Assembly: GCA_903932145.1 (NCBI GenBank)
Contig: CAIZFE010000086.1
Coordinates: forward strand, 248,001-312,000
Source: an uncultured Rhodopila sp.
GTDB lineage: Bacteria; Pseudomonadota; Alphaproteobacteria; Acetobacterales; Acetobacteraceae
Direction of reading: 5' to 3'
DNA: 64,000 nt
Shown here: positions 1 through 8,513 of the stretch, piece after piece
Layout of the letters: each line of letters begins with the position of its first letter
Numbering within the stretch: the first letter of the stretch is position 1
Program-made: the position numbers and the translations under genes
Notes under the pieces: generated by a model
Told to the model about the DNA's origin: nothing
The model's input: the letters and a program-made list of their open reading frames with translations, nothing else
Database searches by the model: none

Positions 1-636
1 GCGGGTGCGATCCGAAAGCACCAGCAAGACCTCGCCGCCATCGGCCAACGGTGGGTTCATCGGGACCACGGTGGCATACAGATCGCGCGGCACCGGCGCC
101 CGCAACGCGATTTCGGCGGTTTGCGCGATGGCAGTGGCCATGGCGCGGTCGATGGCGTTGCGGATTCCGGGATGACGCAAAACGGCCGGCAAATCGTCTC
201 CCAGGGCAGAGCGGGCGGACGCATTCGCGCGGCGCACCGCATGGTCACGTGCCAGCACCAGGATCGGGTCGGGCAGCCGTTCCAGGATCAGGGTGTCGGC
301 GCGGCGGTGCTGTTCCTGAACGGCGGCGCGGCTGGCAAGCCGGCGTGACAGGCGTTCGATTTCGCGGCCCAGCGGGCTCATCATAACCGCGCTTTCGGCC
401 TCGCCGATCGTGTTTGCGCTTTCCGGCCGAGGATCGTCGGAGGTCACGCGCCGCACCTGCTCCATCAGCAGGTCAAGATCGCGGCCCCAGACCAACGCGA
501 AAGCGCCGGCGGCAAGGGTGCAGAGCATCATCCCGCCCAGGCACGGCCAAAATTCCGCCCACTGAAACGCGGCCAGAAACGCCAGCACGATGACCGGGGT
601 ACCGGCGAGAACGGACGCAACGCCCAGGGTCCTCAT
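1..636 (-). CDS. PhoR-like sensor histidine kinase, N-terminal part (runs off the window)
   Basis: The frame is open from an ATG at 636 to the left edge, giving the first 212 residues. Residues about 4-50 form two hydrophobic segments separated by a very short loop, the membrane anchor usual in PhoR-type kinases. A linker containing LGREIERLSRRLASRA leads into a PAS-like domain (about 100-205) that includes LERLPDPILVLARD and ends in EVLLVLSDRTR, which in PhoR-like kinases precedes the dimerisation helix with the phospho-accepting His. That His and the ATPase domain lie outside the window. The family usually senses phosphate limitation with PhoB, but no pho gene is visible, so the assignment rests on architecture alone. 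A palindromic repeat separates it from the upstream TerB-like gene. Confidence 0.75.
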   Translation of the reverse strand, partial: MRTLGVASVLAGTPVIVLAFLAAFQWAEFWPCLGGMMLCTLAAGAFALVWGRDLDLLMEQVRRVTSDDPRPESANTIGEAESAVMMSPLGREIERLSRRLASRAAVQEQHRRADTLILERLPDPILVLARDHAVRRANASARSALGDDLPAVLRHPGIRNAIDRAMATAIAQTAEIALRAPVPRDLYATVVPMNPPLADGGEVLLVLSDRTR

Positions 637-663
637 CGCGACGGGGCTCGGTCTTCATTCACC

Positions 664-738
664 GTCATGGCCCGGCTTGGCCGGGCCACCTGTGGCGGTA
701 GGAGTGGCATGAGTGGCCCGGACAAGCCGGGCCATGAC
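664..738. repeat. interspersed palindromic repeat (GTCATGGCC family), copy 1
   Basis: The left arm starts GTCATGGCCCGGCTTGGCCG and the right arm ends AGCCGGGCCATGAC, with an unpaired centre of about 30 bases holding TGTGGCGG. It lies between the 3' end of the TerB-like gene and the start of the PhoR-like gene. Related copies occur at 8251-8337, 15094-15170, 38481-38557, 55859-55937 and 56940-57016. Whether it is a REP-type element, a terminator or a transposon remnant cannot be told from one copy. Confidence 0.85.
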
Positions 739-772
739 GCCTCGGGACGGGAACCGGCGCCCACGTGGGCTG

Positions 773-1207
773 TCACGATTCACCAGGATCGACCCGCTGG
801 TAGCGGGCGCGTACCCCGCGTTCGATCGCGGCGGAAACCAGCGGGTCCAGTTCCAGTTCACCGCGCACGAAGTCGAGCATTTCCAGCGACTGGCGACGCG
901 CGCCCTCGCCTCCGGCCACGACTTCACAGGCCAGGGCATAGGCGGTTTCCCGCAGTTTGGGGCTGAGTGCCGCGCGCATCAGCCGGCTGGCGTGGGCCAG
1001 TCCCTCGTCCTCATGCAGCAAATTGGCGGCGCGTTCGGTGACGCTGGCCAGTGCGTCGCGGGTGAAATCCTGGAATGCCGGCAGCGTCTGCACCAGGCCG
1101 GACATGATGCCAATTTCCCGGTCGGTCATACCGCCGTCGGCGGCGGAGACCAGAACCATTGTGAGAACCAGCGCCTCGGGCGCATTGATAGAATCGCGGG
1201 ACCGCAT
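773..1207 (-). CDS. TerB-like (tellurite resistance domain) protein
   Basis: A 144-residue soluble all-helical protein. The stretch ALVLTMVLVSAADGGMTDRE is the acidic first-helix signature of the TerB/DjlA-N fold, where the acidic residues are thought to bind metal. The rest consists of paired amphipathic helices including LRETAYALACEVV. Length fits a single TerB domain. The ATG at 1207 follows a good GGAGG ribosome site. TerB-domain proteins are linked to metal and stress responses, often at the membrane, but a specific role cannot be read from sequence. It lies between the helicase gene and the sensor kinase on the same strand. Confidence 0.75.
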   Translation of the reverse strand: MRSRDSINAPEALVLTMVLVSAADGGMTDREIGIMSGLVQTLPAFQDFTRDALASVTERAANLLHEDEGLAHASRLMRAALSPKLRETAYALACEVVAGGEGARRQSLEMLDFVRGELELDPLVSAAIERGVRARYQRVDPGES

Positions 1208-1243
1208 GTGTATCCTCCAGGGATCATGGATAGGGCGACAGCC

Positions 1244-4141
1244 TCAGGCCGGGGACCGTGGCGTTAGAAATGCACGAGTCCTCAGGAAAGCGCCAGTTTC
1301 CTCGACGGCTTGTGCGAGGCCCACACGTTTCACCACGACTCCCGACGGAAAGGCCGACATCAACCGCGTTGGCGCCTGTCGGTCGAGCAGCACAAACACG
1401 CCCCGGTCCGAGGCGCGACGGATCAGGCGGCCGAACGCCTGGCGCAAACGCAAGCGAACTATACGGTCGTCGTAGCTTTTTGGATCACCGTCGGACAGGT
1501 GGACCCGGCGTTCGCGGTGCAAAATATCGGGGCGAGGCCATGGCGTGCGCTCGAACACCACCAGCCGCAGCGCGTTCCCCGGGACATCGACGCCGTCGCG
1601 CATGGCGTCGGTACCGAGCAGGCAGCTTTCTTCCTCGGCGCGGAAGATATCGACCAGGGTGGCGTTGCCCATGGCATCGACATGCTGGGCATACAGCGGA
1701 ATACCGGCGCGTTCCAGGTCCGGGGCGATTTTCGCGTGCACCGTCCGCAGGCGGCTGATGGCGGTGAACAGGCCCAGCGCGCTGCCCTCCGACGCCATAA
1801 AAAGAGCGCGATAGGCGGCGGCGAGTTGGTCCAGGTTGCCCGGCATCACGTCGCTGACCACGAACGCCCGTGTCTGTTCCGCGTAATCGAACGGTGACGC
1901 CACCGCCGCTCTGATCGCCGGCGAGGGCAAATGCGGCGCGCCGACGCGGGCCTCCGCCGACGCCCAGGCGATTTCGGGATCGCGATCGCCGGAGTCGCGT
2001 AGTGTCGCGGATGTGATCAGCAGGCCTTGGGCCGGCGCCGCCAAGGACGCGGCAAACGGAATCGTCGGGTCAAGCCAATGCTGGTGCAGCCCGACATCCT
2101 GGTCGCGCAGCCCATCGCGCCGGTCCAACCGCAGGAACATGACATGTTGCGGACGCTTGCCCGGTTCCGCCTGTGGTTCCGTCAGGCGCCACAACATCGA
2201 CTGCCACGCTTGCAGCGGGTTCAACGCGCGCCGCAACAGCGAGCGGCTGATGGCTTCGATGCGGTTGCGGGTGACCTCGTCGATTTCCTCGGCCTCATCG
2301 TCGAGGCGGGCGAGCAGGCGTTCGTTCAGCGTCGCCAGCGGTTCGGCGATGCGGGCCAGCGCGCGGGCGAGGCGTTCCGAAGCAGCGGCGGCGTCTTCAT
2401 TCAGCGGGAATACATCGCATTCCATTGTGCCGAAGGTTGGACGGCCGTCGGCTCCGGCGGTCCGGGCCAGGATCTGGCGGCGGATGAAGCGCAGAAACGT
2501 CTCGGACGGATTGGGCCGAACGGGTTCGACGCCCTCGAAGTCCGGGACTTCTTCCGTTGCGACACGGCTGGCCCAGTCCGACGGCGGCAGCGCGGCGGCG
2601 GCTTGCAAGGCGGCATCCAGCGGGGCGATCAGGGCGGGCCGGTCGGCGACGATTTCTTCCAGGCGTTTGCGCAGGCCCCTGGCGCGGGATCGGCTGCCCT
2701 CGGCGCCCCGCAGCCAGCGGCGCAGTTCGGCGGTTTCTCCCCCCGACAACGCGGCGGAGAACGCGCTGTCAGCAGCGTCGAAGAGGTGGTGGCCCTCGTC
2801 GAACACATAGCGCGTCGGGACGGCGGTGTCGTCGAGGCCGCCCCAGGCGGCTTGCGTCATCACCAGGGCGTGGTTGGCGACAACCAGTTCGGCGGTTTTT
2901 GAACGGCGGATGGTGTGTTCGATGAAGCAGCGCCGGAAATGCGGGCAGGCGGCGTGGATGCATTCCCCGCGCCGGTCGGCCAGGGAGGCGATCAGGGTGC
3001 CGCCGAACAATTCAGGCAGCCAGCCCGGCAGATCGCCGCCCTGGACGTCGCCGTCGTCTGTGGCCATGGCCCAGCGGGCGATCAGGCCGAGCGGAACGAC
3101 GGTCTGGTTCATGAAGCCGGTGGTGGCGGTGCTGATCGCGTCTTCCAGGTTCAGCAGGCACAGGTAGTTCTCGCGGCCCTTCCGCACCACGATGCGGCGG
3201 CGGCGTTCGGTCGGGTCGGGAATCAGGCGTTCCAGCTCGTTATCGATCTGGCGCTGCAGGTGACGCGTAAACGTGCTGATCCAGACAGCGCCTTTGTTTT
3301 TCTCGGCCCACACGCTGGCCGGCGCGAGGTAGCCCAGCGTCTTGCCAGTGCCAGTGCCGGCTTCGACCAGGACCATGTGCGGGTCGCCGCGGACTTCCCT
3401 GGGCGCGAAGGCGGCGGAGGCGGCGCCGGCATAGTCGCCCTGGCCCGGGCGTTGTTCGGCGTTGGGACCGAGCATTTTCGCCAGCCGTTGGCGGGCTTCG
3501 GCTTCCGAGACGGGGTGAGAGGATGGCGGGGGCAGGGGGGCGGCGTCTTCCCACTCCGGCAGCTTTTTCCAGATTTTCAGGGGTTCGTTCGACGATGCCG
3601 CGTCGGGGCGGCCGAGCGCGTGCATGACGTAGCCGCCCCAGCCCCAGCCGGCTTTCTGCATGCGGGCGGCCAGAACGGCGGCGTCGCGGTTCATCAGGGT
3701 GTCGCGGCCTTGCGACAACTGGTTTAGCAGCGCGGCGGCAAGGTCGGGGAGACGGGTGACCTCGGCTTCCAGGCCGATGGGGGGCGTGTCGTTATCGAGC
3801 GCCATGGCGAGGCCGCGCGGGGTCGGGGCGGCGGATTGGGCGGGGCGGACGAAGGCGAACAGGTCCAGCAGGTCGAACGCCGGGCCGGGCCGCATGCCGA
3901 GGCGGCGGAAGGTGGCGGGGGCGTGCACCAGGATCGGCGGCGGGAACGTCTTCAGCAGCGCGGCTGCCTCGGCGGTGGGCAGCACTAGCAGTTCGCCATC
4001 CGGAGTCAGGATGGCGGCGCGGCCGTGGCCCGCCACCACACAGGGGGCGTCGGGCAGCGCGATTGAAGGTGTCACAGTGGGTGTGTAGCTCGGATTCGGG
4101 GCTGTGTCATCGCGAGGTATGGCCTTATCGTCTCGCGACAA
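1244..4141 (-). CDS. DinG/XPD-type ATP-dependent DNA helicase
   Basis: A 965-residue superfamily 2 helicase. Walker A is EAGTGTGKTLGYLAPASVW (about residue 260), and the DEAH box appears as FDEGHHLFDAADSAF (about 445). Four cysteines between them, one in NYLCLLN and three in GECIHAACPHFRRC, fit the Fe-S cluster domain of DinG/XPD enzymes. The C-terminal part has SATLRDSGDRDPEIAW, LLGTDAMRDGVDVPG and QAFGRLIRR, typical of motifs IV-VI. Related enzymes unwind 5'-overhang, R-loop or D-loop substrates. The listed start is a TTG at 4141 without a convincing ribosome site. A GTG at 4075 is an alternative that loses only a poorly conserved leader. Confidence 0.88.
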   Translation of the reverse strand: MSRDDKAIPRDDTAPNPSYTPTVTPSIALPDAPCVVAGHGRAAILTPDGELLVLPTAEAAALLKTFPPPILVHAPATFRRLGMRPGPAFDLLDLFAFVRPAQSAAPTPRGLAMALDNDTPPIGLEAEVTRLPDLAAALLNQLSQGRDTLMNRDAAVLAARMQKAGWGWGGYVMHALGRPDAASSNEPLKIWKKLPEWEDAAPLPPPSSHPVSEAEARQRLAKMLGPNAEQRPGQGDYAGAASAAFAPREVRGDPHMVLVEAGTGTGKTLGYLAPASVWAEKNKGAVWISTFTRHLQRQIDNELERLIPDPTERRRRIVVRKGRENYLCLLNLEDAISTATTGFMNQTVVPLGLIARWAMATDDGDVQGGDLPGWLPELFGGTLIASLADRRGECIHAACPHFRRCFIEHTIRRSKTAELVVANHALVMTQAAWGGLDDTAVPTRYVFDEGHHLFDAADSAFSAALSGGETAELRRWLRGAEGSRSRARGLRKRLEEIVADRPALIAPLDAALQAAAALPPSDWASRVATEEVPDFEGVEPVRPNPSETFLRFIRRQILARTAGADGRPTFGTMECDVFPLNEDAAAASERLARALARIAEPLATLNERLLARLDDEAEEIDEVTRNRIEAISRSLLRRALNPLQAWQSMLWRLTEPQAEPGKRPQHVMFLRLDRRDGLRDQDVGLHQHWLDPTIPFAASLAAPAQGLLITSATLRDSGDRDPEIAWASAEARVGAPHLPSPAIRAAVASPFDYAEQTRAFVVSDVMPGNLDQLAAAYRALFMASEGSALGLFTAISRLRTVHAKIAPDLERAGIPLYAQHVDAMGNATLVDIFRAEEESCLLGTDAMRDGVDVPGNALRLVVFERTPWPRPDILHRERRVHLSDGDPKSYDDRIVRLRLRQAFGRLIRRASDRGVFVLLDRQAPTRLMSAFPSGVVVKRVGLAQAVEETGAFLRTRAFLTPRSPA

Positions 4142-4159
4142 CTTTCGGGTTCACACGCG

Positions 4160-4321
4160 GTGGTTGGTCTGACATCGGATCAGATAGAAGCGGCGACCGA
4201 ATATGCCAAAATTTATCCCAAGCCGGGACGTCCGTTGCCGACGCGCAGCTTCAAGAACAAGCTCACCGACATGGCAGAGGCTGGCGTTTGGGATGTCGAG
4301 ACGGAACGCATACCGCTGTAG
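4160..4321 (+). pseudogene. short ORF or 3' remnant resembling the end of a small antitoxin-like protein
   Basis: From a GTG at 4160 the frame reads 53 residues, beginning VVGLTSDQIEAATEYAKIYP and ending with RSFKNKLTDMAEAGVWDVET. The composition looks protein-like: a helical segment, then a PKPGRPLP turn, then a second helix. It resembles, from memory, the C-terminal end of small DUF433-type or antitoxin-like proteins, but I cannot confirm this without a search. No start codon with a ribosome site is visible, and the upstream frame runs into the 5' end of the divergent helicase gene. It may therefore be a truncated relic. Confidence 0.35.
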
Positions 4322-4408
4322 GCGTCGTCCGAATAAGGAAAACCTTGCTATTCCGCCCCCTTTCATTGTATCGATACTTCGAACATGCTTCCGCGTCAGG
4401 AGCGACAG

Positions 4409-4597
4409 ATGACTGATGTGTTGAATTGGATAACCTCGGACGAACATCTTCTGGCGGTACCCTTTTACGCCGTTATGTCGGTTATGCTCGGCTGGCGTAC
4501 GGTCAATGTGGCTCTGCGCGTGACCCATCATAATGACCAGGCCAGAAAATCCGTGCGCGCCTTTGTGCGCGCCACAGCCTACTTTCGGCTTTCCTGA
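4409..4597 (+). CDS. small membrane-associated hypothetical protein
   Basis: A 62-residue ORF starting at an ATG preceded by CAGGAG at good spacing. The N-terminal half has one hydrophobic segment, LLAVPFYAVMSVMLGW. The C-terminal half is basic (NDQARKSVRAFVRATAYF). This layout suggests a single-pass inner-membrane protein with a cytoplasmic basic tail. It ends 11 bases before the next ORF, another membrane protein, so the two are probably cotranscribed. I do not recognise the family. Confidence 0.55.
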   Translation: MTDVLNWITSDEHLLAVPFYAVMSVMLGWRTVNVALRVTHHNDQARKSVRAFVRATAYFRLS

Positions 4598-4608
4598 GAA
4601 GCGGCGGT

Positions 4609-4962
4609 TTGCCCGATCCGGTCGCCCTGGCAACCGTCTCTCCCTTCCAATCTCATCTTGATCTTCTGGGAATACCAGTGAATGTCTTCTGGGTCGGCGT
4701 GCTCGGAGGACTGTTCGTCGAACTCATCACGCTCGCGGCTGCCTATGAGTCCGGGCAAAGGCTGCCAGAGCGATACGGCAGGGTTGGCTTTTATGCGGTC
4801 AGGGTCGCCTTGGCGTTTGCCGGAGGGGTGCTGGCACTCGTTTATAATGTGAACAACTTCCCGGCAGCACTCCAGATCGGGGCGTCCACCCCGGCGCTTC
4901 TGGCTGCGCTTGCGACGGTGCGCAGGCCGCCGGATCAGGCCGACGCGCATACCCGAGCATAA
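4609..4962 (+). CDS. hypothetical polytopic membrane protein
   Basis: A 117-residue ORF with three likely membrane segments: NVFWVGVLGGLFVELITLAA, the stretch around FYAVRVALAFAGGVLALVY, and a C-terminal LQIGASTPALLAALATV. The proposed start is a TTG at 4609 preceded by GAGAAG. The frame stays open upstream, so the start is uncertain. It follows the 62-residue membrane ORF by 11 bases and precedes the enoyl-CoA hydratase gene. No family recognised. Confidence 0.5.
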   Translation: MPDPVALATVSPFQSHLDLLGIPVNVFWVGVLGGLFVELITLAAAYESGQRLPERYGRVGFYAVRVALAFAGGVLALVYNVNNFPAALQIGASTPALLAALATVRRPPDQADAHTRA

Positions 4963-5116
4963 CGCACCGGTGGTGCCAGGCTATGTTGATGGGCCGTCAT
5001 TGCCGGAACTTCGGGCTGCCATGGAGCAAAGTCCGGTAACGAACCATCGCCCTGGTTTCCCCTCCCGCGCAATCCGCTCTAAACTCCGGCGCATCGACCA
5101 AAGGGCAGGAAACCAC

Positions 5117-5902
5117 ATGCAACACGGCACGTACGAACATATCGCTGTCTCCATAGACGGCAACGTCGCGACCATCGAGGTCCGGCGCGGCCCGAACAAT
5201 TTCATCGACACCGACATGGTGGCGGAAATCGCCGATGCGCTGGAGGTCTATGACCGCACCCCGGAAGCCCGAGCGATCGTTCTGTGTTCGGAGGGGAAAC
5301 ATTTCTGTGCCGGCGCCGATTTCGGCAGTCGCGGCCCCGACGGAGTCTCCCGCGCCGCCAAACGCGGCCGGCATCTCTACAAGGAAGCGCAACGCCTGTG
5401 GCGCACCGGCAAGCCGATCGTCGCGGCGGTCCAGGGTGCCGCCGTGGGCGCTGGCGTCGGTCTCGCGGTGATGGCGGATTTCCGCGTCGCCTGCCCGGAG
5501 GCCCGGTTGTCCTCCAACTTCACCCGTCTGGGTTACCATCCCGGGTTCGGTTTGACCCACACGTTGCCCCGCCTGGTCGGGGAGCAGCACGCCGCCATGA
5601 TGATGTACACCGGCCGCCGCCTGACGGGCGAGGAAGCCCTGGCCATCGGCCTGGTGGACTATTGCGTGCCACTGGATCAGGTCCGCGCGAAAGCCTTCGA
5701 AGTCGCCGCCGAAATCGCCGGATCGGCGCCATTGTCGATCGTCGCGACCCGCGAAACCCTCAGGCGAGGCCTCGCCGAGGCGGTGGCGCGGGCGACCGAG
5801 CGTGAATACGAGGAACAGGACTGGCTGCGTAACACCGCCGACTTCAAGGAAGGCACCAAAGCCATGGGCGAACGCCGCCCGCCGAATTTTCTCGCGCGCT
5901 AA
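5117..5902 (+). CDS. enoyl-CoA hydratase/isomerase (crotonase) family protein
   Basis: A 261-residue crotonase-fold protein of normal family length. The oxyanion-hole segments are seen as SEGKHFCAGADF (about residue 60) and QGAAVGAGVGLAVMADFRVA (about 105), followed by FTRLGYHPGFGLTHTLPRLVG. Crotonases hydrate, isomerise or cleave acyl-CoA thioesters in the cytoplasm. The exact reaction depends on active-site acidic residues that I cannot assign here. The ATG at 5117 has a GGGCAGGA ribosome site; longer upstream extensions in frame lack family similarity. It is not in an obvious operon, and the next gene (a glycosyltransferase) has its own ribosome site and a CtrA-like box in the gap. Confidence 0.88.
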   Translation: MQHGTYEHIAVSIDGNVATIEVRRGPNNFIDTDMVAEIADALEVYDRTPEARAIVLCSEGKHFCAGADFGSRGPDGVSRAAKRGRHLYKEAQRLWRTGKPIVAAVQGAAVGAGVGLAVMADFRVACPEARLSSNFTRLGYHPGFGLTHTLPRLVGEQHAAMMMYTGRRLTGEEALAIGLVDYCVPLDQVRAKAFEVAAEIAGSAPLSIVATRETLRRGLAEAVARATEREYEEQDWLRNTADFKEGTKAMGERRPPNFLAR

Positions 5903-5913
5903 CCATTCGTTAA
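5899..5913. promoter_or_regulatory. CtrA-like box upstream of the GT2-GT4 gene
   Basis: CTAA-CCATTCG-TTAA, one mismatch from the TTAA-N7-TTAA consensus of the CtrA cell-cycle and motility regulator of alphaproteobacteria. It begins on the stop codon of the hydratase gene and lies 43 bases before the GTG of the glycosyltransferase. Assignment is by motif only. Confidence 0.4.
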
Positions 5914-5955
5914 CCTTTCCTCGATACAACGGGGCCTCCCGACAGGAGGCCTCGC

Positions 5956-8136
5956 GTGAGCCAGTCCCGGCGCGTTGCGCGCATACGTCTGACCGCCGCC
6001 ATCGACATCGTGTTGTGGCGTGCCCTCGCTAAAGCGCGGTCGTTACAGGAACGGTCGCCGAACGGCGCCAAACTGTTGCGTTGGTCGGTGTTGCTGTTGT
6101 GGTGGACAGCGACGTTTCAACTGCATGTCCATGCGCGGTATTGGCTGCGGGCGAGGCGGCTGCGTCAGGTGGTTCCGCCAGTGGTGGCGGTTCCAGAGCT
6201 GCTTGCGGTCGATCCGCTTATGCTGAATGTGCCGCTTTCCAGCCAGCCGCTCGTGTCGGTCATCATTCCGACGTATGGGCAGTTGCCCTACACGTTGCGT
6301 TGTCTCGCGTCGATCATCGAACACGCCTCGGCCATTTCGATCGAGGTGATTGTCATCGACGATGCTGGCCAGGATGGGGCGATACTGGATGGCGTGCGCG
6401 GCATCCGGTTGATCCGCAATGAAACCAATCTTGGTTTTCTGCACAGTTGCAACAAGGCGGCGGAACAGGCGCGCGGCCGGTACCTGTATTTCCTCAATAA
6501 CGACACCCAGGTGCTACAGGACTGGCTGGACCCGATGGTCTCGCTGTTCCAACAACGGCCGGACACTGGCGCTGTCGGCGCAAAACTGTTGTATCCGGAC
6601 GGCCGTCTGCAGGAGGCAGGTGGTATTGTCTGGCAAGATGGTTCCGGCTGGAATTTCGGCCGCCTGGAGGACCCGGCCAAGCCCGCCTACAATTACGTGC
6701 GGGAGGCCGATTATTGTTCAGGCGCCGCGTTGATGGTCGATCGGGCGGCGTTCGTTCGGCTGGACGGTTTCGATCCAAACTACGCGCCGGCTTATTACGA
6801 AGATACCGACCTGTGCTTCAGGTTGCGCGGGATCGGATTGAAGACTTTGTATCAACCCGCATCGCAAGTGGTGCACCACGAGGGGATTTCCCACGGGCGC
6901 GATACCGCTGTTGGCATCAAGTCGTATCAGGTGGTGAATCGCCGGACCTTTATCGATCGCCACGCGGACGTGCTGGTTCGCGATCATTATCCGAACGGCC
7001 GCAATGTGCTCCGGGCAAGCGACCGGTCCAAGCGAAGGCAGGTCATTCTCGTGATCGATCATTACGTTCCGACGCCGGATCGCGACGCGGGATCGCGCGC
7101 CATCATGGGGTGCCTGCATGTGCTTCTCCAGGCCGGCTTTGTCGTCAAGTTCTGGCCGCATAACCTGGCGTACAGCCCCGGCTACACGGGTGTTCTGCAA
7201 GGCATGGGGGTGGAGGTTTTTCATGGGCCGCACCAGATCGGATTCGAACCCTGGATGGAGGCCAACGGTGGTGACATCGATCTGATCCTGGTCAGTCGTC
7301 CGGAGGTCGCCGAAGATACGTTCCCCGTTATCCGCCGCCACTCCCGAGCGCGGATGGTGTATTACGGTCACGACCTGCATTTTCGCCGGATGCGCCAGCA
7401 AGCGGACATCACTGGCGACGACAGGTTGGCTCGGGTGGCGGAGCACATGCGCGAGCGGGAGTTCGCCATCTGGCGGCAGGCCGATCTGTCTTTGTATCTG
7501 TCCGAAGAAGAAGCGCAGATCGCGTCCGCCTATCGGCCGGACGCGAAGATTATGCCGATTGTTCCGTATTGCTTCGATCATTTCGCGGAGCCACGCGCCG
7601 CCCCCGAAGGGCTGGAAATCCTGTTTGTCGCCGGCTTCGGGCACCCTCCCAACGAAGATGGTGCCTGCTGGTTCGTCACCGAAATTTTGCCGTTGGTGCG
7701 GGCCGCGATGCCCGGCGCGTCGGTATCCATCGTCGGATCAAATCCAACCGAACGGGTTCGGGCGTTGGCCGCAGATGATGTCAACATTGAGTCCGACGTG
7801 ACCGATGTGGCGCTGACTGAAGCCTACAACCGGGCCCGGGTGGCTGTTGTACCGTTGCGCTGCGGGGCAGGGGTGAAATTGAAGGTGGTCGAGGCGTTGC
7901 GGGCCGGCGTCCCGCTCGTGACGACGCCGGTGGGCGCCCAGGGATTGCCGGGGCTGTACCAGATCGTTCCTGTCGAAAACCGTCCGGAACGGTTTGCGGC
8001 GGCGGTGATTGCGTTATTGCGGGACGACGCGGAATGGGAAAAGCGAAGCCGGGATCAGGTCCAATTTGCTCGGACACGATTTTCAAGGGAAGCGATGTCG
8101 GCATCGTTATTAAACGCGCTGGCGGCGTCAACATAA
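5956..8136 (+). CDS. two-domain glycosyltransferase (GT2 fused to a GT4-like domain)
   Basis: A 726-residue protein starting at GTG 5956 after an AGGAGG site. Residues about 1-60 are a basic leader with a possible membrane-associated helix ([17 protein letters not shown]). The GT2 domain (about 93-330) shows [20 protein letters not shown] (the DxD-type region), [13 protein letters not shown] and [15 protein letters not shown]. The second domain (about 370-726) starts [20 protein letters not shown] and has the C-terminal GT-B nucleotide-sugar region [20 protein letters not shown]. Such fusions often build cell-surface or flagellar glycans by adding two successive sugars. It stands alone between a hydratase and a repeat-rich intergenic region. 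Sugar and acceptor are unknown. Confidence 0.9.
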   Translation: MSQSRRVARIRLTAAIDIVLWRALAKARSLQERSPNGAKLLRWSVLLLWWTATFQLHVHARYWLRARRLRQVVPPVVAVPELLAVDPLMLNVPLSSQPLVSVIIPTYGQLPYTLRCLASIIEHASAISIEVIVIDDAGQDGAILDGVRGIRLIRNETNLGFLHSCNKAAEQARGRYLYFLNNDTQVLQDWLDPMVSLFQQRPDTGAVGAKLLYPDGRLQEAGGIVWQDGSGWNFGRLEDPAKPAYNYVREADYCSGAALMVDRAAFVRLDGFDPNYAPAYYEDTDLCFRLRGIGLKTLYQPASQVVHHEGISHGRDTAVGIKSYQVVNRRTFIDRHADVLVRDHYPNGRNVLRASDRSKRRQVILVIDHYVPTPDRDAGSRAIMGCLHVLLQAGFVVKFWPHNLAYSPGYTGVLQGMGVEVFHGPHQIGFEPWMEANGGDIDLILVSRPEVAEDTFPVIRRHSRARMVYYGHDLHFRRMRQQADITGDDRLARVAEHMREREFAIWRQADLSLYLSEEEAQIASAYRPDAKIMPIVPYCFDHFAEPRAAPEGLEILFVAGFGHPPNEDGACWFVTEILPLVRAAMPGASVSIVGSNPTERVRALAADDVNIESDVTDVALTEAYNRARVAVVPLRCGAGVKLKVVEALRAGVPLVTTPVGAQGLPGLYQIVPVENRPERFAAAVIALLRDDAEWEKRSRDQVQFARTRFSREAMSASLLNALAAST

Positions 8137-8513
8137 GCGGTCGGCGAAGAATATGTTTCCCGGCCATAGATTTCCCCTCTCCATCATGGGCGCGCTCGGC
8201 CCCATAGGCATCAGGATAAGACGTCTGATGGGGAGGATTTCCCCCTTTCGTGGTGGCCGGGCTTGGCCCGGCCACCCACGACTTGCCTTGCAGACGCCCG
8301 TAAAGTCGTGGGTAACCGGGCCAAGCCCGGTCATGACGGAGAAAATTATGCCTTGGCCGGGAAAGAATTTTCTCCCCCACTCGCGTATCCTGATGCCTAT
8401 TGGGTTTGGCCCGGTCATGACGAATGGGCAAATCCTCCCGGTCCACCGCTTATCCTGATGCATATATGGACAGGTCGGGGCCAAAAGTACGTTCCGGCCC
8501 CAGCACAGACAAA
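8137..8513. repeat. intergenic region of nested inverted repeats
   Basis: There is no credible gene in these 377 bases between two convergent genes. At 8251-8337 a palindromic repeat is visible: GGCCGGGCTTGGCCCGGCC, then CCACGACTT pairing with AAGTCGTGG, then CCGGGCCAAGCCCGGTCATG. Outside it, ATAGGCATCAGGATA near 8204 is inverted as TATCCTGATGCCTAT near 8386, and CTTATCCTGATGCATA recurs at 8449. The nesting suggests repeated insertion of small non-coding elements or a degraded miniature transposon. The apparent ORFs on both strands here are by-products of the repeats. Confidence 0.75.

Noticed and set aside
4063-4416. 117-residue plus-strand ORF across the helicase start
   Set aside because: Its translation lacks similarity to any pattern, overlaps the helicase start and the short remnant frame; no ribosome site.
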